NCBI RefSeq assembly: GCF_003346515.1
Contig: NZ_QQNA01000030.1
Location: 1-59,918, forward strand
Direction: 5' to 3'
DNA length: 59,918 nt
DNA from: Streptomyces corynorhini
GTDB taxonomy: Bacteria > Actinomycetota > Actinomycetes > Streptomycetales > Streptomycetaceae
The position numbers were made by a program, and so were the translations under genes. The notes under the pieces were generated by a model. That model was not told the origin of the DNA. It was given only the letters and a program-made list of their open reading frames with translations, and ran no database searches. This document shows positions 37,272 to 43,957 of this stretch, piece by piece (position 1 is the stretch's first letter; each line of letters starts with the position of its first letter).

Positions 37272-37964
37272 TCACTCCCCGCGCAGCGCCTTGGCGAGCA
37301 CGCCGTCGCCGAGCACCTCGACATGCCCGTCCCGCACGCCGTCCGCGACCGTCGCCGTCCCCTCGCCCAGTTCGCGGCAGGCCACCGCGTCCATTACCAG
37401 ACAGGCGTCGGGGCGCTCGGCCGGACCGTCCCCGTACACGCCGGTGTCACCGGTGCCCGGAGCGTGCGCCCCGAGAGGATCGGCCGCGCCGAGCCGCAGA
37501 TGGAACACCCCTTCGTCGAGGCGCACCTCCACCACGCCCTCGGCGTGCGGGCCGGCCGGTCCGGAAAGCGCCCGCAGCAGCGGTACGGCGAACCAGTGCG
37601 CCCGTACGGCGTCGGTCGGCCGGCGCTCGCGCAGCGCGGGCGCGCCCCACTCCGCCAGCGCCCCGAGGACCGGCAGCAGCGCACGCCCGCGCTCGGTGAG
37701 TTCGTACACGTACGCGGCGGCCGGCGGGGGCAGCTTACGGCGCGTGGCCAGTTCGTCGCGCTCCATGTCCTTGAGCCGGGAGGCGAGGACATCGGTGCTG
37801 ACGCCCGGCAGGTCGGCGTGCAGATCGGTGTAGCGGCGGGGACCGGCGAGCAGTTCCCGCACGATCAGCAGGGTCCAGCGGTCGCCCACGGCGTCGAGGG
37901 CACGGGCGGCGGCGCAGTACTGGTCGTAGCTTCTACGGCGTGGCATGCGACTCAGTTTAGACAT
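37272..37964 (-). CDS. HxlR family transcriptional regulator
   Basis: A 230-aa regulator with an N-terminal HxlR winged helix-turn-helix (YCAAARALDAVGDRWTLLIVRELLAGPRRYTDL, about residues 16-48, and LASRLKDMERDELATRR). A C-terminal 120-residue extension ends in DGVRDGHVEVLGDGVL and resembles the SCP2-like ligand domain found in longer HxlR proteins. ATG 37964 is preferred because GGAAAG lies 9 bases upstream; an ATG 6 codons later lacks a site. Divergent from the aminotransferase gene with a 68-base shared region full of TTGG/CCAA palindromes, so autoregulation and control of the aminotransferase are likely. Confidence 0.88.
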   Translation of the reverse strand: MSKLSRMPRRRSYDQYCAAARALDAVGDRWTLLIVRELLAGPRRYTDLHADLPGVSTDVLASRLKDMERDELATRRKLPPPAAAYVYELTERGRALLPVLGALAEWGAPALRERRPTDAVRAHWFAVPLLRALSGPAGPHAEGVVEVRLDEGVFHLRLGAADPLGAHAPGTGDTGVYGDGPAERPDACLVMDAVACRELGEGTATVADGVRDGHVEVLGDGVLAKALRGE

Positions 37965-37968
37965 GTCG

Positions 37969-38004
37969 TTGGACTTTCCAAGCTCACACTTGGTAAAACC
38001 AAGT
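37969..38004. promoter_or_regulatory. Operator cluster between hxlR-type gene and aminotransferase
   Basis: ACTTGGT (37988-37994), AAA, ACCAAGT (37998-38004) is a perfect 17-bp palindrome. TTGGA-CTT-TCCAA (37969-37981) is a second perfect one, and CCAAG/CTTGG pairs bridge them. Such repeated TTGG/CCAA palindromes in a 68-base divergent region are strong candidates for HxlR binding sites. Confidence 0.6.
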
Positions 38005-38032
38005 ATCGCACCAAGGTCTGGGAGGCCACCGC

Positions 38033-39244
38033 ATGGAATTCCGGCAGTCGAGCAAGCTGAACGAGGTCTGCTACGAGATCCGCGGGCCGGTCATCGAGCA
38101 GGCGGACGCCCTGGAGGAGGCGGGCCACAGCGTGCTGCGCCTGAACACGGGGAACCCCGCGCTCTTCGGGTTCGAGGCGCCCGAGGAGATCGTCCAGGAC
38201 ATGATCCGGATGCTGCCCAAGGCGCACGGATACACGGACTCGCGCGGCATCCTCTCGGCGCGCCGCGCCGTCGCCCAGCGCTACCAGACCCTGGGGCTGC
38301 CCGATGTCACCGTCGACGACGTCTTCCTCGGCAACGGGGCGTCCGAGCTGATCGCGATGTCCGTGCAGGCGCTGCTGGAGGACGGCGACGAGGTCCTGAT
38401 CCCGGCGCCCGACTTCCCGCTGTGGACGGCCGTCACGACGATGGCCGGGGGCCGGGCCGTGCACTATCTGTGCGACGAGTCGGCGGACTGGTACCCGGAT
38501 CTGGACGACATGGCCGCGAAGATCACCGACCGGACGAAGGCCGTCGTGATCATCAACCCCAACAACCCCACCGGCGCCGTCTATCCGCGCGAGATCGTCG
38601 AGGGCATCCTCGATCTCGCCCGCCGCCACCAGCTGATGGTGTTCGCCGACGAGATGTACGACCAGATCGTCTATGACGACGCGGTCCACCACACCGCCGC
38701 CGCCCTCGCCCCCGATCTGGTCGTGCTGACCTTCAGCGGGCTGTCGAAGACGTACCGCGTGGCCGGTTTCCGCTCCGGCTGGCTGGTCGTCTCCGGCCCG
38801 AAGCAGCACGCGCGGAGCTATCTGGAGGGGCTCACGATGCTCGCGTCGATGCGCCTGTGCCCCAACGCGCCCGCCCAGTACGCCATTCAGGCCGCCCTCG
38901 GCGGTCGTCAGACCATCAAGGAGCTGGTGGCGCCGGGCGGCAGGCTCCATGAACAGCGCGACCGGGCCTGGGAGAAGCTCAACGAGATCCCCGGCGTCAC
39001 GTGCGTGAAGCCGAGGGGGGCGCTGTACGCGTTCCCCCGGCTCGACCCCAAGGTCCACAAGATCCACGACGACGAGCGGTTCGTGCTGGACCTGCTGCTG
39101 CGCGAGAAGATCCAGGTCGTCCAGGGAACGGGCTTCAACTGGCCGCGCCCCGACCACTTCCGGATCCTGACGCTGCCGTACGCGGACGACCTCGACGCCG
39201 CCATCAGCCGTATCGGCCGCTTCCTCAGCGGCTACCGGCAGTGA
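38033..39244 (+). CDS. AlaA-type pyridoxal phosphate aminotransferase
   Basis: A 403-aa class I/II aminotransferase. The N-terminal LNTGNPALFGFEAPEEI and AHGYTDSRGILSARRA segments, the NPNNPTGAVYPRE cofactor region (about residues 179-191) and the PLP-lysine motif FSGLSKTYRVAGFRSGW (about residues 233-249, Lys in SKTY) match the glutamate-pyruvate transaminase AlaA group of bacteria; aspartate or other 2-oxo acids remain possible. ATG 38033 follows GGGAGG. Probably controlled by the divergent HxlR regulator. Followed by short GGCCGCA repeats and a strong hairpin terminator. Confidence 0.92.
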   Translation: MEFRQSSKLNEVCYEIRGPVIEQADALEEAGHSVLRLNTGNPALFGFEAPEEIVQDMIRMLPKAHGYTDSRGILSARRAVAQRYQTLGLPDVTVDDVFLGNGASELIAMSVQALLEDGDEVLIPAPDFPLWTAVTTMAGGRAVHYLCDESADWYPDLDDMAAKITDRTKAVVIINPNNPTGAVYPREIVEGILDLARRHQLMVFADEMYDQIVYDDAVHHTAAALAPDLVVLTFSGLSKTYRVAGFRSGWLVVSGPKQHARSYLEGLTMLASMRLCPNAPAQYAIQAALGGRQTIKELVAPGGRLHEQRDRAWEKLNEIPGVTCVKPRGALYAFPRLDPKVHKIHDDERFVLDLLLREKIQVVQGTGFNWPRPDHFRILTLPYADDLDAAISRIGRFLSGYRQ

Positions 39245-39331
39245 GGGCCGCGAAGCGAGGGCCGCAAGAGGGCCGCACAACGGCCGCAGAAGGCCGCAGC
39301 GGGCCGCAGAAGGCCACAGAAGGCCGCACAA
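39244..39331. repeat. GGCCGCA short tandem array
   Basis: About eight imperfect 9-13-bp units based on GGCCGCAGAA follow directly after the aminotransferase stop. They could be read in either direction and precede the hairpin terminator. Confidence 0.7.
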
Positions 39332-39337
39332 AGGAGC

Positions 39338-39370
39338 GGGCCCGGGGGGTGTAGCCGACCTCCCGGGCCC
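39338..39370. terminator. Strong bidirectional hairpin
   Basis: GGGCCCGGGGGGT (39338-39350) pairs with 39358-39370 over 13 positions (one G-T wobble), with a 7-base loop. It should stop the aminotransferase transcript and also any minus-strand RNA coming from the 39.4-39.6 kb stretch. Confidence 0.85.
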
Positions 39371-39638
39371 TGAGATGCCACCCATGTCGCACACCGGCAC
39401 ATTGAAGAACCCAGATCAGTGTGAAGTCGCCGCGTCCTGCCTTTGGACCACCGCGCATCGAGCTGCGCAGGCCGGACTTGAACCGGCATTTCGACGTCCG
39501 GGGTCTGGGCCCGTTCGTTCCGGCGATCGGCGGCGAATACTGAATCTGGAGCGAGAGCCTGAGATTGAACGCGATCCGCTCATCGGCGGTACCGCGTCTT
39601 CACGACAAACTTCAGTTTCAGCGTGCGCTCCTCGCGCG
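39371..39638 (-). other. Structured non-coding stretch with a tRNA T-arm-like hairpin
   Basis: About 270 bases lie between two hairpin terminators with no credible gene: codon bias is absent and the sequence is locally more AT-rich than the flanks. On the minus strand it contains GCCGG-TTCAAGT-CCGGC (39472-39488), a canonical TPsiC-arm with 5-bp stem and 7-base TTCRANN loop. The upstream bases do not form a believable anticodon arm, D-arm or matching acceptor strand, so it is not an ordinary tRNA. CCGGAC/GTCCGG offers a competing 6-bp stem. A downstream hairpin (39338-39370) could give a defined RNA 3' end. Candidate small RNA or tRNA relic; unproven. Confidence 0.3.
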
Positions 39639-39668
39639 CCCCGGCACGCCCATGGCGGGTGGCCGGGG
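39639..39668 (-). terminator. Hairpin after the 243-aa unknown gene
   Basis: CCCCGGC (39639-39645) pairs with GCCGGGG (39662-39668), and the loop holds a further CGCC/GGCG stem. It begins 11 bases after the stop codon. Confidence 0.65.
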
Positions 39669-39679
39669 AGTCACAGAGG

Positions 39680-40411
39680 CTACCCGAACAGGTAGCCGAA
39701 TATCGCGTCACCCGCCCGCTGGTCGGTGACCTCGGCGCCGTTGGCCTCCTCGCGGGCGAACTTGACGGCCTGCTGGAGCTTCTCGACCCGGTCGAGCAGC
39801 TCGTTCACCCGGCGGGCCGGCAGCGCCCCGCTGAACTTCACCGTGGTCCAGTAGCCGACGGGGATGTCCTCGTAGTACACCTCGACCTGCGCCGGGTGCT
39901 TCTCCGTGGCCTCCGCCTTCACGTGGTTGCGCGGCACCTTCTTCGTCCGGAGCGTCCGCACGGCCTCCGTCTTCCACGCGTCCGTCGACGGGTCCTGGCT
40001 CCAGGACTCCGACGCGTCCAGCACGGGCAGCCTGCGCACGAAGGTGTTCAGATCCGTCAGCTGCTTCTCCAGGAAGAGCAGATGGGCCACCGGCACCTCG
40101 GCGATCAGCACCCGCCCGTCGACGGTGACGTCGGCACGCGCCGAGCAGTTGGCCCAGTCCTTGGTGGCCGTCACGTCGAACAGTCTCGTCAGGGTCCTGG
40201 CCGTCTCCCGCAGTACGTCCTCGGCCTGGACCTGGACCCGGGTGGACTCGGGAGGCAGCTGCTCACCCTCCTCGTCCTTGGGCTGGTACGTACGGGAGAT
40301 TCCAGCCAGCAGCGCCGGCTTCTGGAGACCGTGCTGAACGGCCGTCACGTCCTGCTGCGCCTTGGCTTTGACGCCCTTCTCCACTGCGATGATCTGATTC
40401 AATTTCGCCAC
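39680..40411 (-). CDS. Conserved-looking hypothetical protein, 243 aa
   Basis: I do not recognise a named domain with confidence. The protein is soluble and highly charged, with no signal peptide or membrane segment. It opens with MAKLNQIIAVEKGVKAKAQQD and has LLAGISRTYQPKDEEGEQLPPES (about residues 35-57). The middle contains VLRETARTLTRLFDVTATKDWANC and a helix LLFLEKQLTDLNTFVRRLPVLD. A late segment contains RTKKVPRNHVKAEAT, VPVGYWTTVKFSGALPARRVNELLDRVEKLQQAVKFAREEAN (coiled-coil-like) and the ending AIFGYLFG. Mixed acidic helices and a well-defined C-terminus suggest a real, constrained fold. It stands alone with its own terminator, followed by the structured non-coding stretch. ATG 40411 is the only good start. 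Confidence 0.8.
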   Translation of the reverse strand: MAKLNQIIAVEKGVKAKAQQDVTAVQHGLQKPALLAGISRTYQPKDEEGEQLPPESTRVQVQAEDVLRETARTLTRLFDVTATKDWANCSARADVTVDGRVLIAEVPVAHLLFLEKQLTDLNTFVRRLPVLDASESWSQDPSTDAWKTEAVRTLRTKKVPRNHVKAEATEKHPAQVEVYYEDIPVGYWTTVKFSGALPARRVNELLDRVEKLQQAVKFAREEANGAEVTDQRAGDAIFGYLFG

Positions 40412-40488
40412 GTTCGGACATTAACAAGGCCAGGGACGGAAGTTCGAACGAATAATCGGCCCCGGCCGACGGCCCCAACTCCCGGCCT

Positions 40489-40525
40489 CATTGGTATGGA
40501 CCTGCCAATGCTCCTCGGCTACGCT
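40489..40525 (+). promoter_or_regulatory. Protease promoter with overlapping palindromic operator
   Basis: TGGACC (40497-40502), 17 bases, TACGCT (40520-40525) form a promoter about 80 bases before the protease start. The -35 box is embedded in CATTGG...CCAATG (40489-40494 with 40505-40510), whose core TTGGTATGGACCT resembles the TGGTCTAGACCA core of DasR/chitinase-type operators. A repressor bound there would block the -35. Confidence 0.5.
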
Positions 40526-40605
40526 CCCGCTGACAGCGCCAGAGAGCGCTCTCATACACCTGCTGCTCCACCCCCACCTTGTTGGAACCAGAAGGGCCAT
40601 CCCCC

Positions 40606-41757
40606 ATGAGACGCAAGACAGTCATACGTACCGGCCTGTCCGCCCTCCTCCTCGTCGGCAGCTGGGCGACCGCCGGATTCGCCCCCGCCGCCGCGGCCAC
40701 CTCCGCCGAGGAGGCACCCGCCTCGGCCGGAATGCTCACCGCCATGCAGAAGGACCTGGGGCTGACGGCCGGACAGGCCAAGGCGCGGCTGGCCGCGGAG
40801 AAGACCGCGACCGCCGTGGAGAGCAAGGCCGTTCGCGCGGCCGGAGCGTCGTACGGCGGCTCCTGGTACAACGCGGCCAGCGACACCCTGACGGTCGCCG
40901 TCACCGACTCCGGCAAGGCGGAGGCCATCCGGGCGACCGGTGCGACGGTACGCGTGGTCGAGCACAGCGCGAGCCTGCTCGACGCCACCAAGACGAAGAT
41001 CGACGCGCTCGGCAAGTCCGCGCCCGACGGCGTCGCCGGCTGGGGCGTCGACGCGAAGACCAACCAGGTCGTCGTGAACGTCGTGGCCGACCAGCGGAAC
41101 GACAGCGCTGTCCGCGCCTTCGTGGCCCGCGCCGAGAAGGCCGGTCCCGTCACCGTCGAGGAGACCACCCAGGCGCCCAGCACCACCGCGGCGGGCACCG
41201 TCGGCGGCGACCCGTACTACACCGGCAACGTCCGCTGTTCCATCGGCTTCTCCGTGCACGGCGGCTTCGTCACCGCCGGCCACTGCGGGGGCACCGGCGC
41301 CTCGGTCAGCGGCTGGGACCGCTCGTACATCGGCAACTTCCAGGGCTCGACCTTCCCCGGCAACGACTACGCCTGGGTGAACGTCGGCAGCGGCTGGTGG
41401 ACCGTCCCGGTCGTCCTCGGCTGGGGCACCGTCTCCGACCAGCTGGTCCGCGGCTCCAACGAGGCCCCGGTCGGCGCCTCGATCTGCCGCTCCGGCTCCA
41501 CGACCCACTGGCGCTGCGGCACCCTCCAGGGCAAGAACATCACCGTCAACTACGGCAACGGCCAGCTCGTCTACTCGCTGACGCAGACCAGCGCCTGCGC
41601 CGAGGGCGGCGACTCCGGCGGCTCCTTCATCAGCGGTGACCAGGCGCAGGGCGTCACCTCGGGCGCCTCGGGCAACTGCAGCAGCGGCGGCAACTCCTTC
41701 TACCAGCCGATCAAACCCATCCTGAGCCGCTACGGCCTCACCCTGCACACCGCCTGA
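40606..41757 (+). CDS. Secreted S1 (streptogrisin-type) serine protease with propeptide
   Basis: A 383-aa prepro-protease. Residues 1-31 are a Sec signal peptide ending AAAATS. An alpha-lytic/streptogrisin propeptide follows, with the TAMQKDLGLTAGQAKARLAAE helix (about residues 45-65) and the beta-rich second half. The mature chymotrypsin-like domain begins near residue 200 (AGTVGGDPYYTG). The triad is His in VTAGHCGG (about residue 225), Asp in GNDYAWVNV (about residue 255) and Ser in EGGDSGGSF (about residue 341). Conserved cysteine pairs (CSIG/GHC and CAEGG/GNC) match streptogrisins. ATG 40606 has a GAAGGG site. Exported extracellular peptidase; promoter carries an operator-like palindrome. 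Confidence 0.95.
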   Translation: MRRKTVIRTGLSALLLVGSWATAGFAPAAAATSAEEAPASAGMLTAMQKDLGLTAGQAKARLAAEKTATAVESKAVRAAGASYGGSWYNAASDTLTVAVTDSGKAEAIRATGATVRVVEHSASLLDATKTKIDALGKSAPDGVAGWGVDAKTNQVVVNVVADQRNDSAVRAFVARAEKAGPVTVEETTQAPSTTAAGTVGGDPYYTGNVRCSIGFSVHGGFVTAGHCGGTGASVSGWDRSYIGNFQGSTFPGNDYAWVNVGSGWWTVPVVLGWGTVSDQLVRGSNEAPVGASICRSGSTTHWRCGTLQGKNITVNYGNGQLVYSLTQTSACAEGGDSGGSFISGDQAQGVTSGASGNCSSGGNSFYQPIKPILSRYGLTLHTA

Positions 41758-41815
41758 CCCTCGCACCCTTCGGTCCCCACCCGTCCGCCGCCACGGCCGG
41801 GCCTACGGATCCGCC

Positions 41816-41882
41816 CCGGAGCCGGGGGTACCGGGCGACCGCGCGCGCACCGCGCCGCGACCGTCCGTACCCCCGGCTCCGG
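41816..41882 (+). terminator. Terminator after the protease
   Basis: A 16-bp perfect inverted repeat (41816-41831 with 41867-41882) encloses a GC-repeat-rich 35-base loop, 59 bases after the protease stop. Confidence 0.7.
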
Positions 41883-41988
41883 CCTGTCACGTACCGGGCG
41901 GGACGTGTGCCCTGCGCGTACGATCTTCACCATGTCGCCGGAGCCACCGCACGGACCCTCAGCCGTAAGGGCAGTTGAGGAGACCGGC

Positions 41989-43743
41989 ATGTCGCACCGC
42001 GCGCCGCGGGCGGCGCACGCTCCCGACCCGGACACCGAACAGCGGACCGTGCTGTACGCCGTACGGTCGGCGACCGCGCTGCACCGGTTGCTCGACGCCG
42101 TTCCCGTCTTCGCCGGTGACCCCCGGGTGCGGCCCCGCTTCACGCTCGTGCCCGGCTCCGACTTCGGTACGGACGCGCTCGCGGCGCTCGACGGGGTCGG
42201 CGCGCGGACCGTGGCGTGGCCGGAGGCGGTGCGCGGCGGGCACGATCTCGTGGTGGCGGCGAGTCCGAACGGGCCGCTGGACGAGCTGCCGGGGCCGCTG
42301 GTGCTGCTGCCGCACGGCGCGGGGTTCAACAAGCGGCTGCCGCACGCCTCCGGGGACGACTCCGCCTCCGGTCTGCATCCTCGGCAGTTGCTGCGCGACG
42401 GGGCACCGCTCGCCGCGTTCCACGCCCTCGCCCACCCCGACCAGCTGGCCGCGCTCGCCGAGCGGGCGCCCGCGGTGGCGGCGCGGGCCGCCGTCGTCGG
42501 GGACCCGACGCTCGACCGGATCCTGGCCTCGGGGCCGCGCCGGGAGCGGTTCCGCGAGGCGCTGGGGACCGGGGGGCGGCGGCTGGTGGCCGTGGTGTCC
42601 ACCTGGGGTCCCGAGTCGCTGCTCGCACGCCGGCCGGGGCTGCCGGCGCTGCTGACCGCGGAACTGCCCTTCGACGCCTATCAGGTGGCTCTCGTCGTCC
42701 ACCCCAATGTCCACAGCGACCTCGGCGAGTTCGCGCTGCGGCAGCGGCTCGCGCCCGCGCCGGAGTCGGGGCTGCTGCTGGCGCGGCCCCACGAGGAGTG
42801 GGCCTCGGTCCTCGTCGCCGCCGACTGTGTACTGACCGACCACGGGTCGACGGCGCTGTACGCGGCGGCCCAGGACCGGCCGGTGATCGGCTGCTACGAC
42901 GACGGCACGGAGCTGATCCCGGCCAGCCCCATGGCCGGGCTCCTCGCCCGAGCGGCCCGCTGGTCGGACCAGGAGCCGCCCGGCGCCCAGGTCGAGGCCG
43001 CCGTCGTCGCCCACCGGCCGGGGGACGGCACGGCGCTCGCCGCCGCGGCCTTCGCCGAGCAGGGGCACTCGCTGGAACGGTTGCGCGCCCACTGCTACGC
43101 GCTGCTCGGGCTCGATCCGTACCCGGGGCCCGTCCCCGCGCGTCCGCTGCCCGTTCCCCGGATCCCGGCGCGCCGCCCCACGGCGCTGGTGGCCCAGGTC
43201 GACACGGCGGGGACGAGCGTGTCGGTCGCGCGCCATCCGCTGGACGGCGGGCCCCGGGACGGACACGTGGTGGCGGAGGACGGCCTCTCGACGCTGAACG
43301 AGATGCGGAGCGCCGGGATCGTCGTCCGGCGGGCCAGGCCGACCGGCCCCGGGCCCGGCTCCGAGTCCGGTCCCGGTAGCGCGCCGGGGCCTGCCGTGGG
43401 CTGGACAGCGGCGGCCTGGACCGCCCATGTGCTGGCGGAGTTCCCCGGCTGCCGGAGCGCCGCGGCCGTCCTCGCGCCCGACCACTGCGTGCTGCGCCGC
43501 CGCGAACCGCCGTGCGCCGAAGGACCGGGGCTGCTGTCCGTTCGGATCGCCGCGGCAGCCGCCACCGGGGGCGGGCCGCTGGTACGGCCCGACCCGGCCG
43601 CCGTCCTCTGCGGGGTCCACGGCTGGCTGGAGACGACCGCGGAACCCCGCCTGCCGGTGACCCTCGACTGCGTGGTGGGAGGGCGGCGCGCGACGGTGAC
43701 GCTGGCGTACGGGACGGACGGGGGCGCGGACGCGGAGCTGTGA
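41989..43743 (+). CDS. Glycerophosphotransferase/glycosyltransferase-like protein of unknown role
   Basis: A 584-aa cytoplasmic protein. The N-terminal 390 residues look like a GT-B fold related to CDP-glycerol glycerophosphotransferases: LVVAASPNGPLDELPGPLVLLPHGAGFNKRLP (about residues 84-115), VVSTWGPESLLARRPGLP, VHPNVHSDLGEF and the donor-site motif LTDHGSTALYAAAQDRPVIG (about residues 282-301). The rest has no recognised domain and contains a Gly/Pro/Ser-rich linker. ATG 41989 is selected by a TGAGGAG site 7 bases upstream over an in-frame ATG 57 bases earlier. Stands alone between two terminators. Teichoic-acid-like synthesis is a guess; no partner genes are nearby. Confidence 0.72.
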   Translation: MSHRAPRAAHAPDPDTEQRTVLYAVRSATALHRLLDAVPVFAGDPRVRPRFTLVPGSDFGTDALAALDGVGARTVAWPEAVRGGHDLVVAASPNGPLDELPGPLVLLPHGAGFNKRLPHASGDDSASGLHPRQLLRDGAPLAAFHALAHPDQLAALAERAPAVAARAAVVGDPTLDRILASGPRRERFREALGTGGRRLVAVVSTWGPESLLARRPGLPALLTAELPFDAYQVALVVHPNVHSDLGEFALRQRLAPAPESGLLLARPHEEWASVLVAADCVLTDHGSTALYAAAQDRPVIGCYDDGTELIPASPMAGLLARAARWSDQEPPGAQVEAAVVAHRPGDGTALAAAAFAEQGHSLERLRAHCYALLGLDPYPGPVPARPLPVPRIPARRPTALVAQVDTAGTSVSVARHPLDGGPRDGHVVAEDGLSTLNEMRSAGIVVRRARPTGPGPGSESGPGSAPGPAVGWTAAAWTAHVLAEFPGCRSAAAVLAPDHCVLRRREPPCAEGPGLLSVRIAAAAATGGGPLVRPDPAAVLCGVHGWLETTAEPRLPVTLDCVVGGRRATVTLAYGTDGGADAEL

Positions 43744-43777
43744 GCGCGCCACCCGGCCACCGGGCGGGGCCTCGGCG

Positions 43778-43932
43778 CAGGTCATCGGCTCAGGTCACCG
43801 GCGCAGGTCACCGGCTCAGGTCACCGGCTCAGGTCATCTGGTCGGCGCACCGGATCGGCGCACCGGATCGGCGCATCGGGCCAGGGCGTCGGGCGAGGGC
43901 GTCTCGCGAGGCCGTCGGGCCGGGCGTCTCGC
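43778..43932. repeat. 13-bp degenerate tandem array
   Basis: Twelve consecutive units of 13 bp (the last one 12) fill the gap between two convergent genes. The first five follow CAGGTCACCGGCT (43778-43842), the next three CGGCGCACCGGAT (43843-43881) and the last four GAGGGCGTCTCGC (43882-43932). The subfamilies suggest local expansion of successive variant units. Confidence 0.78.
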
Positions 43933-43957
43933 GAGCGCCCCGCCGGGCCCTTCGCCT

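Noticed and set aside
39472..39488. tRNA gene on the minus strand
   Set aside because: Only a T-arm is convincing; no anticodon arm with U33, no D-arm and no acceptor strand pairing with the 3' bases could be found.
43778..43932. CRISPR array
   Set aside because: Units are contiguous 13-mers with no unique spacers, and no cas genes are present.
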